Source: Muscardinus avellanarius | Lineage: Eukaryota; Chordata; Mammalia; Rodentia; Gliridae | Direction: 5' to 3' | NCBI GenBank assembly: GCA_963383645.1 | Contig: OY726559.1 | Coordinates: 121,820,239 to 121,884,238, forward strand | DNA: 64,000 nucleotides | In this document: positions 9,634-23,099 of the stretch, piece by piece | Numbering within the stretch: position 1 is the first letter of the stretch | Layout: the number at the start of each line of letters is the position of its first letter | The notes under the pieces: model-generated | Databases searched by the model: none | What the model was told of the DNA's origin: nothing | What the model saw: only the letters and a program-made list of their open reading frames with translations | Position numbers and translations under genes: made by a program

Positions 9634-12319
9634 TGAAAGTTGTTCAATTTTAGTGTATTCCAATAGTTTCACATAAGTTTAGAATTAGGATTGCAGATAG
9701 CATTAACAGTTTTGTATCATTTAGTATAACTTCTTATATGCCTTAGTATACCCTAGGCATAAAAACTTGGAAAAGTGTTTTACATGTCATATATATGTGA
9801 AAGTGGTTCAGTTTCAGTGTATGGCAAGAGTTTCACATAAGTTGAGAATTAGGATTGCACATTGCATTACCAGTTCTATATCATTTAGTTTAACTTCCTA
9901 TATGCGTTACTTTACCCTAGGCACAAAAGCTCGGAAAAGTGTTTTACATGTCATATATATGTGAAAGTTGTTCAATTTCAGTGTATTGCAAGAGTTTCAT
10001 ATAAGTTTAGAATTAGGATTTCAAATAGCGTTAGCACTTCTATATCATTTAGTTTAACTACTTATATTCGTTAGTTTACCCTAGGCAGAAAAGCTCGGAA
10101 AACTGTTTTACCTGTCATATATATGTGGAAATTGTTCAAATTTAGTGTATGGCAAGAGTTTCACAGAAGTTGAGAATTAGGATTGCAGATAGCATTACCA
10201 GTTTTGTATCATTTAGTATAACTTCTTATATGCCTTAGTTTACCCTAGGCATAAAAACTCGGAAAAGTGTTTTACAAGTCATATATATATGTGAAAGTTG
10301 TTCAATTTCAGTGTATAGCAAGAGTTTCACAGAAGTTGAGAATTAGGATTGCAGATAGCATTACCAGTTCTATATCATTTAGTTTAACTACTTACATGCG
10401 TTAGTTTACCCCAGCCATAAAAACTCGGAAAAGTGTTGTACATGTCATATATATGTGGAAGTTTTTCAAATTCAGTGTATGGGGAGAGGTTCACATAAGT
10501 TTAGAATTAGGATTGCAGATAGCAATAGCAATTTTATATCATTTATTTTAACTACTTATATGTGTTAGTTTACCCTAGGCACAAAAGCTCGGAAAACTGT
10601 TTTGCATGTCATATATATGTGAAAGTTTAATTTCAGTGTATGGGAAGAGTTTCACATAAGTTAAGAATTAAAATTGCAGATAGCATTACCAGTTTTGTAT
10701 CATTTATTATAACTTCTTATATGCCTTAGTTTACCCTTGGCATAAAAACTCGGAAAAGTGTTCTTTCTGTCATATATATGTCAAAAATGTTCAATATCAG
10801 TATAATGCAAGGGATTCAAATAAGTTTAGAATTAGGATTGCAGATAGTGTTAGCACTTCTATATCATTTAGTTTAACTTCTTATATGCGTTCTTTTACCT
10901 TAGGCACAAAAGCGCGGAAAAGTGTTTTACATGTCATATATATGTGAAAGTTGTTCAATTTCTTATATGTGTTAGTTTACCCTAGCCACAAAAGCTTGGA
11001 AAAGTGTTTTACATATCATATATATGTGACATTGTATGGCAAGAGTTTCACATAAGTTTAGAATTAGGATTGCAGATAGCGTTAAAACTTTTATATCATT
11101 TATTTTAACTTCTTATATGGGTTAGTTTACCCTAGGCACAAAAGCTCGGAAAACTGTTTTACATGTCATATATATGTGAAAGTTCAATTTCAGTGTATTG
11201 GAAGAGTTTCACATAAGTTAAGAATAAGGATTTCAGATAACATTACCAATTTTGTATCATTTAGTATAACTTCTTATATGCCTTAGTTTATCCTAGGCAT
11301 AAAAACTCGGAAAAGTATTCTATATGTCATATATATGTCAAAGATGTTCAATTTCAGTATAATGCAAGAGATTCAAATAAGTTTAGAATTAGGATTTCAG
11401 ATAGCGTTAGCACTTCTATATCATTTAGTTTAACTTCTTATATGCGTTCTTTTACCCTAGGCACAAATGCGCGGAAAAGTGTTTTACATGTCATATATAT
11501 GTGAATGTTGTTCATTTTCCGTGTATGGCAAGAATTTCACAGAAGTTTACAATTAGGATTGCAGATAGCATTACCAGTTTTGTATCATTTAGTATAAATT
11601 CTTATATGCCTTAGTTTACCATATGCATAAAACCTCGGAAAAGTGTTCTACATGTCATTTATATGTGAAAGTTGTTCAATTTCAGTGTATGGGAAGAGTT
11701 TCACATAAATTTAGAATTAGGATGCAGATAGCACTAGCACTTTTATATCATTTAGTTTAACTACTTATATGCGTTAGTTTACCCTAGGCACAAAAGCTCG
11801 GAAAAGTGTTTTACATGTCATATATATGTGAAAGTTGTTCAATTTCAGTGTAGGGCAAGAATTTTACATAAGTTTAGAATTAGGATTTAAGATAGCGTTA
11901 GCACTTCTATATCATTTAGTTTAACTACTTATATGCGTTATTTTACCCTAGGCACAAAACCTCGGAAAACTGTTTTACATGTCATATATATGTGAAAGTT
12001 GTTCAATTTCAGTGTATGGGAAGAGTTTCACATAAGTTTAGAATTAGGGTTGCAGATAGCGTTACCAGTTCTATATCATTTAATTTAACTTCTTAGATGC
12101 GGTAGTTTACCCTAGGCACAAAAGCTCGGAAAAGTGTTTCACATGTCATATATATGTGAATGTTGTTCAATTTCAGTGTATGGCAAGAGTTTCACATAAG
12201 TTGAGAATTAGGATTGCACATTGCATTGCCAGTTCTATATCATGAATTTAACTTCCTATATGCGTTAGTTTACCCTAGGCCCAAAAGCTCGGAAAAGTGT
12301 TTTACATGTCATATATATG
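9634..12319. repeat. HOR block 6: 17-mer lacking r and s, 2,686 bp
   Basis: It runs from b to p, then a fused q/s monomer (11993-12156), then a. It is exactly 328 bp, two monomers, shorter than the full unit. Monomer p has the diagnostic G at 11853. Confidence 0.92.
11993..12156. repeat. Chimeric monomer q/s
   Basis: It has a q start and s end, with the switch between gcggtagtttac and cacaaaagctcgg. The same join occurs at 1, 25459 and 62019. Confidence 0.88.
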
Positions 12320-15300
12320 TGAAAGTTGTTCAATTTTAGTGTATTCCAATAGTTTCACATAAGTTTAGAATTAGGATTGCAGATAGCATTAACAGTTTTG
12401 TATCATTTAGTATAACTTCTTATATGCCTTAGTATACCCTAGGCATAAAAACTTGGAAAAGTGTTTTACATGTCATATATATGTGAAAGTGGTTCAGTTT
12501 CAGTGTATGGCAAGAGTTTCACATAAGTTGAGAATTAGGATTGCACATTGCATTACCAGTTCTATATCATTTAGTTTAACTTCCTATATGCGTTACTTTA
12601 CCCTAGGCACAAAAGCTCGGAAAAGTGTTTTACATGTCATATATATGTGAAAGTTGTTCAATTTCAGTGTATTGCAAGAGTTTCATATAAGTTTAGAATT
12701 AGGATTTCAAATAGCGTTAGCACTTCTATATCATTTAGTTTAACTACTTATATTCGTTAGTTTACCCTAGGCAGAAAAGCTCGGAAAACTGTTTTACCTG
12801 TCATATATATGTGGAAATTGTTCAAATTTAGTGTATGGCAAGAGTTTCACAGAAGTTGAGAATTAGGATTGCAGATAGCATTACCAGTTTTGTATCATTT
12901 AGTATAACTTCTTATATGCCTTAGTTTACCCTAGGCATAAAAACTCGGAAAAGTGTTTTACAAGTCATATATATATGTGAAAGTTGTTCAATTTCAGTGT
13001 ATAGCAAGAGTTTCACAGAAGTTGAGAATTAGGATTGCAGATAGCATTACCAGTTCTATATCATTTAGTTTAACTACTTACATGCGTTAGTTTACCCCAG
13101 CCATAAAAACTCGGAAAAGTGTTGTACATGTCATATATATGTGGAAGTTTTTCAAATTCAGTGTATGGGGAGAGGTTCACATAAGTTTAGAATTAGGATT
13201 GCAGATAGCAATAGCAATTTTATATCATTTATTTTAACTACTTATATGTGTTAGTTTACCCTAGGCACAAAAGCTCGGAAAACTGTTTTGCATGTCATAT
13301 ATATGTGAAAGTTTAATTTCAGTGTATGGGAAGAGTTTCACATAAGTTAAGAATTAAAATTGCAGATAGCATTACCAGTTTTGTATCATTTATTATAACT
13401 TCTTATATGCCTTAGTTTACCCTTGGCATAAAAACTCGGAAAAGTGTTCTTTCTGTCATATATATGTCAAAAATGTTCAATATCAGTATAATGCAAGGGA
13501 TTCAAATAAGTTTAGAATTAGGATTGCAGATAGTGTTAGCACTTCTATATCATTTAGTTTAACTTCTTATATGCGTTCTTTTACCTTAGGCACAAAAGCG
13601 CGGAAAAGTGTTTTACATGTCATATATATGTGAAAGTTGTTCAATTTCTTATATGTGTTAGTTTACCCTAGCCACAAAAGCTTGGAAAAGTGTTTTACAT
13701 ATCATATATATGTGACATTGTATGGCAAGAGTTTCACATAAGTTTAGAATTAGGATTGCAGATAGCGTTAAAACTTTTATATCATTTATTTTAACTTCTT
13801 ATATGGGTTAGTTTACCCTAGGCACAAAAGCTCGGAAAACTGTTTTACATGTCATATATATGTGAAAGTTCAATTTCAGTGTATTGGAAGAGTTTCACAT
13901 AAGTTAAGAATAAGGATTTCAGATAACATTACCAATTTTGTATCATTTAGTATAACTTCTTATATGCCTTAGTTTATCCTAGGCATAAAAACTCGGAAAC
14001 GTATTCTATATGTCATATATATGTCAAAGATGTTCAATTTCAGTATAATGCAAGAGATTCAAATAAGTTTAGAATTAGGATTTCAGATAGCGTTAGCACT
14101 TCTATATCATTTAGTTTAACTTCTTATATGCGTTCTTTTACCCTAGGCACAAATGCGCGGAAAAGTGTTTTACATGTCATATATATGTGAATGTTGTTCA
14201 TTTTCCGTGTATGGCAAGAATTTCACAGAAGTTTACAATTAGGATTGCAGATAGCATTACCAGTTTTGTATCATTTAGTATAAATTCTTATATGCCTTAG
14301 TTTACCATATGCATAAAACCTCGGAAAAGTGTTCTACATGTCATTTATATGTGAAAGTTGTTCAATTTCAGTGTATGGGAAGAGTTTCACATAAATTTAG
14401 AATTAGGATGCAGATAGCACTAGCACTTTTATATCATTTAGTTTAACTACTTATATGCGTTAGTTTACCCTAGGCACAAAAGCTCGGAAAAGTGTTTTAC
14501 ATGTCATATATATGTGAAAGTTGTTCAATTTCAGTGTATGGCAAGAATTTTACATAAGTTTAGAATTAGGATTTAAGATAGCGTTAGCACTTCTATATCA
14601 TTTAGTTTAACTACTTATATGCGTTATTTTACCCTAGGCACAAAACCTCGGAAAACTGTTTTACATGTCATATATATGTGAAAGTTGTTCAATTTCAGTG
14701 TATGGGAAGAGTTTCACATAAGTTTAGAATTAGGGTTGCAGATAGCGTTACCAGTTCTATATCATTTAATTTAACTTCTTAGATGCGGTAGTTTACCCTA
14801 GGCATAATAATTCGGAAAAGGCTTGTACATGTCATATGTATGTGATAGTTGTTCAATTTTAGTATATTGCAAGAGTTTCACATAAGTTTAGAATTAGGAT
14901 TTCAGACAGCGTTAGCACTTCTATATCAATTAGTTTAACTACTTATTTGCGTTAGTTTACCCTAGGCGCAAAGGCTGTTAAAATTGTTTTACATGTCATA
15001 TACATGTGAAAGTTGTTCAAATTTAGTGTATGGCAAGAGTTTCACATAAGTTGAGAATTAGGATTGCAGATAGCATTACCACTTCTATTTCATTTAGTTT
15101 AACTACTTATATGCGTTAGTTTACTGTAGTCACAAAAGCTCGGAAAAGTGTTTCACATGTCATATATATGTGAATGTTGTTCAATTTCAGTGTATGGCAA
15201 GAGTTTCACATAAGTTGAGAATTAGGATTGCACATTGCATTGCCAGTTCTATATCATGAATTTAACTTCCTATATGCGTTAGTTTACCCTAGGCCCAAAA

Positions 15301-15333
15301 GCTCGGAAAAGTGTTTTACATGTCATATATATG
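12320..15333. repeat. HOR block 7: full 19-mer, 3,014 bp
   Basis: Monomer l has the private C at 14000. This block starts the second 5,636-bp cassette and matches block 1 at an offset of 11,992 bp. Confidence 0.92.
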
Positions 15334-16644
15334 TGAAAGTTGTTCAATTTTAGTGTATTCCAATAGTTTCACATAAGTTTAGAATTAGGATTGCAGATAG
15401 CATTAACAGTTTTGTATCATTTAGTATAACTTCTTATATGCCTTAGTATACCCTAGGCATAAAAACTTGGAAAAGTGTTTTACATGTCATATATATGTGA
15501 AAGTGGTTCAGTTTCAGTGTATGGCAAGAGTTTCACATAAGTTGAGAATTAGGATTGCACATTGCATTACCAGTTCTATATCATTTAGTTTAACTTCCTA
15601 TATGCGTTACTTTACCCTAGGCACAAAAGCTCGGAAAAGTGTTTTACATGTCATATATATGTGAAAGTTGTTCAATTTCAGTGTATTGCAAGAGTTTCAT
15701 ATAAGTTTAGAATTAGGATTTCAAATAGCGTTAGCACTTCTATATCATTTAGTTTAACTACTTATATTCGTTAGTTTACCCTAGGCAGAAAAGCTCGGAA
15801 AACTGTTTTACCTGTCATATATATGTGGAAATTGTTCAAATTTAGTGTATGGCAAGAGTTTCACAGAAGTTGAGAATTAGGATTGCAGATAGCATTACCA
15901 GTTTTGTATCATTTAGTATAACTTCTTATATGCCTTAGTTTACCCTAGGCATAAAAACTCGGAAAAGTGTTTTACAAGTCATATATATATGTGAAAGTTG
16001 TTCAATTTCAGTGTATAGCAAGAGTTTCACAGAAGTTGAGAATTAGGATTGCACATTGCATTACCAGTTCTATATCATTTAGTTTAACTACTTACATGCG
16101 TTAGTTTACCCCAGCCATAAAAACTCGGAAAAGTGTTGTACATGTCATATATATGTGGAAGTTTTTCAAATTCAGTGTATGGGGAGAGGTTCACATAAGT
16201 TTAGAATTAGGATTGCAGATAGCAATAGCAATTTTATATCATTTATTTTAACTACTTATATGTGTTAGTTTACCCTAGGCACAAAAGCTCGGAAAACTGT
16301 TTTACCTGTCATATATATGTGAAAGTTTAATTTCAGTGTATGGGAAGAGTTTCACATAAGTTAAGAATTAAAATTGCAGATAGCATTACCAGTTTTGTAT
16401 CATTTATTATAACTTCTTATATGCCTTAGTTTACCCTTGGCATAAAAACTCGGAAAAGTGTTCTTTCTGTCATATATATGTCAAAAATGTTCAATATCAG
16501 TATAATGCAAGGGATTCAAATAAGTTTAGAATTAGGATTGCAGATAGTGTTAGCACTTCTATATCATTTAGTTTAACTTCTTATATGCGTTCTTTTACCT
16601 TAGGCACAAAAGCGCGGAAAAGTGTTTTACATGTCATATATATG
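15334..16644. repeat. HOR block 8: 8-mer b-i, 1,311 bp (f*g* variant)
   Basis: It has f* (gcacattgcattacc near 16051) and g* (acctgtc near 16305). The following c has the linked C variant at 16858. Confidence 0.92.
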
Positions 16645-18774
16645 TGAAAGTTGTTCAATTTTAGTGTATTCCAATAGTTTCACATAAGTTTAGAATTAGG
16701 ATTGCAGATAGCATTAACAGTTTTGTATCATTTAGTATAACTTCTTATATGCCTTAGTATACCCTAGGCATAAAAACTTGGAAAAGTGTTTTACATGTCA
16801 TATATATGTGAAAGTGGTTCAGTTTCAGTGTATGGCAAGAGTTTCACATAAGTTGAGCATTAGGATTGCACATTGCATTACCAGTTCTATATCATTTAGT
16901 TTAACTTCCTATATGCGTTACTTTACCCTAGGCACAAAAGCTCGGAAAAGTGTTTTACATGTCATATATATGTGAAAGTTGTTCAATTTCAGTGTATTGC
17001 AAGAGTTTCATATAAGTTTAGAATTAGGATTTCAAATAGCGTTAGCACTTCTATATCATTTAGTTTAACTACTTATATTCGTTAGTTTACCCTAGGCAGA
17101 AAAGCTCGGAAAACTGTTTTACCTGTCATATATATGTGGAAATTGTTCAAATTTAGTGTATGGCAAGAGTTTCACAGAAGTTGAGAATTAGGATTGCAGA
17201 TAGCATTACCAGTTTTGTATCATTTAGTATAACTTCTTATATGCCTTAGTTTACCCTAGGCATAAAAACTCGGAAAAGTGTTTTACAAGTCATATATATA
17301 TGTGAAAGTTGTTCAATTTCAGTGTATAGCAAGAGTTTCACAGAAGTTGAGAATTAGGATTGCAGATAGCATTACCAGTTCTATATCATTTAGTTTAACT
17401 ACTTACATGCGTTAGTTTACCCCAGCCATAAAAACTCGGAAAAGTGTTGTACATGTCATATATATGTGGAAGTTTTTCAAATTCAGTGTATGGGGAGAGG
17501 TTCACATAAGTTTAGAATTAGGATTGCAGATAGCAATAGCAATTTTATATCATTTATTTTAACTACTTATATGTGTTAGTTTACCCTAGGCACAAAAGCT
17601 CGGAAAACTGTTTTGCATGTCATATATATGTGAAAGTTTAATTTCAGTGTATGGGAAGAGTTTCACATAAGTTAAGAATTAAAATTGCAGATAGCATTAC
17701 CAGTTTTGTATCATTTATTATAACTTCTTATATGCCTTAGTTTACCCTTGGCATAAAAACTCGGAAAAGTGTTCTTTCTGTCATATATATGTCAAAAATG
17801 TTCAATATCAGTATAATGCAAGGGATTCAAATAAGTTTAGAATTAGGATTGCAGATAGTGTTAGCACTTCTATATCATTTAGTTTAACTTCTTATATGCG
17901 TTCTTTTACCTTAGGCACAAAAGCGCGGAAAAGTGTTTTACATGTCATATATATGTGAAAGTTGTTCAATTTTAGTGTATTCCAATAGTTTCACATAAGT
18001 TTAGAATTAGGATTGCAGATAGCATTAACAGTTTTGTATCATTTAGTATAACTTCTTATATGCCTTAGTTTACCCTAGGCATAAAAACTCGGAAAAGTGT
18101 TTTACAAGTCATATATATATGTGAAAGTTGTTCAATTTCAGTGTATAGCAAGAGTTTCACAGAAGTTGAGAATTAGGATTGCACATTGCATTACCAGTTC
18201 TATATCATTTAGTTTAACTACTTACATGCGTTAGTTTACCCCAGCCATAAAAACTCGGAAAAGTGTTGTACATGTCATATATATGTGGAAGTTTTTCAAA
18301 TTCAGTGTATGGGGAGAGGTTCACATAAGTTTAGAATTAGGATTGCAGATAGCAATAGCAATTTTATATCATTTATTTTAACTACTTATATGTGTTAGTT
18401 TACCCTAGGCACAAAAGCTCGGAAAACTGTTTTACCTGTCATATATATGTGAAAGTTTAATTTCAGTGTATGGGAAGAGTTTCACATAAGTTAAGAATTA
18501 AAATTGCAGATAGCATTACCAGTTTTGTATCATTTATTATAACTTCTTATATGCCTTAGTTTACCCTTGGCATAAAAACTCGGAAAAGTGTTCTTTCTGT
18601 CATATATATGTCAAAAATGTTCAATATCAGTATAATGCAAGGGATTCAAATAAGTTTAGAATTAGGATTGCAGATAGTGTTAGCACTTCTATATCATTTA
18701 GTTTAACTTCTTATATGCGTTCTTTTACCTTAGGCACAAAAGCGCGGAAAAGTGTTTTACATGTCATATATATG
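16645..18774. repeat. HOR block 9: 8-mer plus 5-mer, 2,130 bp
   Basis: A complete b-i unit (16645-17955, ordinary f and g) is followed by an 819-bp unit (17956-18774) made of a fused b/e monomer, f*, g*, h and i. The 819-bp unit is the 8-mer minus three monomers (492 bp). Confidence 0.92.
17956..18121. repeat. Chimeric monomer b/e (166 bp)
   Basis: It starts as b (tattccaatag) and ends as e (ttagtttacc, aaaactcgg, caagtc and the long AT run). b and e are the same monomer class three positions apart, suitable partners for unequal exchange. Identical fusions lie at 40725 and 54516. Confidence 0.88.
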
Positions 18775-21700
18775 TGAAAGTTGTTCAATTTTAGTGTATT
18801 CCAATAGTTTCACATAAGTTTAGAATTAGGATTGCAGATAGCATTAACAGTTTTGTATCATTTAGTATAACTTCTTATATGCCTTAGTATACCCTAGGCA
18901 TAAAAACTTGGAAAAGTGTTTTACATGTCATATATATGTGAAAGTGGTTCAGTTTCAGTGTATGGCAAGAGTTTCACATAAGTTGAGCATTAGGATTGCA
19001 CATTGCATTACCAGTTCTATATCATTTAGTTTAACTTCCTATATGCGTTACTTTACCCTAGGCACAAAAGCTCGGAAAAGTGTTTTACATGTCATATATA
19101 TGTGAAAGTTGTTCAATTTCAGTGTATTGCAAGAGTTTCATATAAGTTTAGAATTAGGATTTCAAATAGCGTTAGCACTTCTATATCATTTAGTTTAACT
19201 ACTTATATTCGTTAGTTTACCCTAGGCAGAAAAGCTCGGAAAACTGTTTTACCTGTCATATATATGTGGAAATTGTTCAAATTTAGTGTATGGCAAGAGT
19301 TTCACAGAAGTTGAGAATTAGGATTGCAGATAGCATTACCAGTTTTGTATCATTTAGTATAACTTCTTATATGCCTTAGTTTACCCTAGGCATAAAAACT
19401 CGGAAAAGTGTTTTACAAGTCATATATATATGTGAAAGTTGTTCAATTTCAGTGTATAGCAAGAGTTTCACAGAAGTTGAGAATTAGGATTGCAGATAGC
19501 ATTACCAGTTCTATATCATTTAGTTTAACTACTTACATGCGTTAGTTTACCCCAGCCATAAAAACTCGGAAAAGTGTTGTACATGTCATATATATGTGGA
19601 AGTTTTTCAAATTCAGTGTATGGGGAGAGGTTCACATAAGTTTAGAATTAGGATTGCAGATAGCAATAGCAATTTTATATCATTTATTTTAACTACTTAT
19701 ATGTGTTAGTTTACCCTAGGCACAAAAGCTCGGAAAACTGTTTTGCATGTCATATATATGTGAAAGTTTAATTTCAGTGTATGGGAAGAGTTTCACATAA
19801 GTTAAGAATTAAAATTGCAGATAGCATTACCAGTTTTGTATCATTTATTATAACTTCTTATATGCCTTAGTTTACCCTTGGCATAAAAACTCGGAAAAGT
19901 GTTCTTTCTGTCATATATATGTCAAAAATGTTCAATATCAGTATAATGCAAGGGATTCAAATAAGTTTAGAATTAGGATTGCAGATAGTGTTAGCACTTC
20001 TATATCATTTAGTTTAACTTCTTATATGCGTTCTTTTACCTTAGGCACAAAAGCGCGGAAAAGTGTTTTACATGTCATATATATGTGAAAGTTGTTCAAT
20101 TTCTTATATGTGTTAGTTTACCCTAGCCACAAAAGCTTGGAAAAGTGTTTTACATATCATATATATGTGACATTGTATGGCAAGAGTTTCACATAAGTTT
20201 AGAATTAGGATTGCAGATAGCGTTAAAACTTTTATATCATTTATTTTAACTTCTTATATGGGTTAGTTTACCCTAGGCACAAAAGCTCGGAAAACTGTTT
20301 TACATGTCATATATATGTGAAAGTTCAATTTCAGTGTATTGGAAGAGTTTCACATAAGTTAAGAATAAGGATTTCAGATAACATTACCAATTTTGTATCA
20401 TTTAGTATAACTTCTTATATGCCTTAGTTTATCCTAGGCATAAAAACTCGGAAAAGTATTCTATATGTCATATATATGTCAAAGATGTTCAATTTCAGTA
20501 TAATGCAAGAGATTCAAATAAGTTTAGAATTAGGATTTCAGATAGCGTTAGCACTTCTATATCATTTAGTTTAACTTCTTATATGCGTTCTTTTACCCTA
20601 GGCACAAATGCGCGGAAAAGTGTTTTACATGTCATATATATGTGAATGTTGTTCATTTTCCGTGTATGGCAAGAATTTCACAGAAGTTTACAATTAGGAT
20701 TGCAGATAGCATTACCAGTTTTGTATCATTTAGTATAAATTCTTATATGCCTTAGTTTACCATATGCATAAAACCTCGGAAAAGTGTTCTACATGTCATT
20801 TATATGTGAAAGTTGTTCAATTTCAGTGTATGGGAAGAGTTTCACATAAATTTAGAATTAGGATGCAGATAGCACTAGCACTTTTATATCATTTAGTTTA
20901 ACTACTTATATGCGTTAGTTTACCCTAGGCACAAAAGCTCGGAAAAGTGTTTTACATGTCATATATATGTGAAAGTTGTTCAATTTCAGTGTATGGCAAG
21001 AATTTTACATAAGTTTAGAATTAGGATTTAAGATAGCGTTAGCACTTCTATATCATTTAGTTTAACTACTTATATGCGTTATTTTACCCTAGGCACAAAA
21101 CCTCGGAAAACTGTTTTACATGTCATATATATGTGAAAGTTGTTCAATTTCAGTGTATGGGAAGAGTTTCACATAAGTTTAGAATTAGGGTTGCAGATAG
21201 CGTTACCAGTTCTATATCATTTAATTTAACTTCTTAGATGCGGTAGTTTACCCTAGGCATAATAATTCGGAAAAGGCTTGTACATGTCATATGTATGTGA
21301 TAGTTGTTCAATTTTAGTATATTGCAAGAGTTTCACATAAGTTTAGAATTAGGATTTCAGACAGCGTTAGCACTTCTATATCAATTAGTTTAACTACTTA
21401 TTTGCGTTAGTTTACCCTAGGCGCAAAGGCTGTTAAAATTGTTTTACATGTCATATACATGTGAAAGTTGTTCAAATTTAGTGTATGGCAAGAGTTTCAC
21501 ATAAGTTGAGAATTAGGATTGCAGATAGCATTACCACTTCTATTTCATTTAGTTTAACTACTTATATGCGTTAGTTTACTGTAGTCACAAAAGCTCGGAA
21601 AAGTGTTTCACATGTCATATATATGTGAATGTTGTTCAATTTCAGTGTATGGCAAGAGTTTCACATAAGTTGAGAATTAGGATTGCACATTGCATTGCCA

Positions 21701-21788
21701 GTTCTATATCATGAATTTAACTTCCTATATGCGTTAGTTTACCCTAGGCCCAAAAGCTCGGAAAAGTGTTTTACATGTCATATATATG
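18775..21788. repeat. HOR block 10: full 19-mer, 3,014 bp
   Basis: It has the C variant in c at 18988 and the ordinary l (cggaaaagt). It matches the blocks at 41544 and 55335, each of which also follows a 2,130-bp block. Confidence 0.92.
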
Positions 21789-23099
21789 TGAAAGTTGTTC
21801 AATTTTAGTGTATTCCAATAGTTTCACATAAGTTTAGAATTAGGATTGCAGATAGCATTAACAGTTTTGTATCATTTAGTATAACTTCTTATATGCCTTA
21901 GTATACCCTAGGCATAAAAACTTGGAAAAGTGTTTTACATGTCATATATATGTGAAAGTGGTTCAGTTTCAGTGTATGGCAAGAGTTTCACATAAGTTGA
22001 GAATTAGGATTGCACATTGCATTACCAGTTCTATATCATTTAGTTTAACTTCCTATATGCGTTACTTTACCCTAGGCACAAAAGCTCGGAAAAGTGTTTT
22101 ACATGTCATATATATGTGAAAGTTGTTCAATTTCAGTGTATTGCAAGAGTTTCATATAAGTTTAGAATTAGGATTTCAAATAGCGTTAGCACTTCTATAT
22201 CATTTAGTTTAACTACTTATATTCGTTAGTTTACCCTAGGCAGAAAAGCTCGGAAAACTGTTTTACCTGTCATATATATGTGGAAATTGTTCAAATTTAG
22301 TGTATGGCAAGAGTTTCACAGAAGTTGAGAATTAGGATTGCAGATAGCATTACCAGTTTTGTATCATTTAGTATAACTTCTTATATGCCTTAGTTTACCC
22401 TAGGCATAAAAACTCGGAAAAGTGTTTTACAAGTCATATATATATGTGAAAGTTGTTCAATTTCAGTGTATAGCAAGAGTTTCACAGAAGTTGAGAATTA
22501 GGATTGCAGATAGCATTACCAGTTCTATATCATTTAGTTTAACTACTTACATGCGTTAGTTTACCCCAGCCATAAAAACTCGGAAAAGTGTTGTACATGT
22601 CATATATATGTGGAAGTTTTTCAAATTCAGTGTATGGGGAGAGGTTCACATAAGTTTAGAATTAGGATTGCAGATAGCAATAGCAATTTTATATCATTTA
22701 TTTTAACTACTTATATGTGTTAGTTTACCCTAGGCACAAAAGCTCGGAAAACTGTTTTGCATGTCATATATATGTGAAAGTTTAATTTCAGTGTATGGGA
22801 AGAGTTTCACATAAGTTAAGAATTAAAATTGCAGATAGCATTACCAGTTTTGTATCATTTATTATAACTTCTTATATGCCTTAGTTTACCCTTGGCATAA
22901 AAACTCGGAAAAGTGTTCTTTCTGTCATATATATGTCAAAAATGTTCAATATCAGTATAATGCAAGGGATTCAAATAAGTTTAGAATTAGGATTGCAGAT
23001 AGTGTTAGCACTTCTATATCATTTAGTTTAACTTCTTATATGCGTTCTTTTACCTTAGGCACAAAAGCGCGGAAAAGTGTTTTACATGTCATATATATG
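21789..23099. repeat. HOR block 11: 8-mer b-i, 1,311 bp (ordinary f and g)
   Basis: It lacks f* and g* (gcagatagcattacc near 22503, gttttgcatg near 22755). The following c correspondingly lacks the C variant. Confidence 0.92.

Larger units (their letters stand above)
12320..17955. repeat. 5,636-bp cassette, copy 2
   Basis: It lies 11,992 bp from copy 1 and continues on the right into the 819-bp unit rather than into j. Confidence 0.85.
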
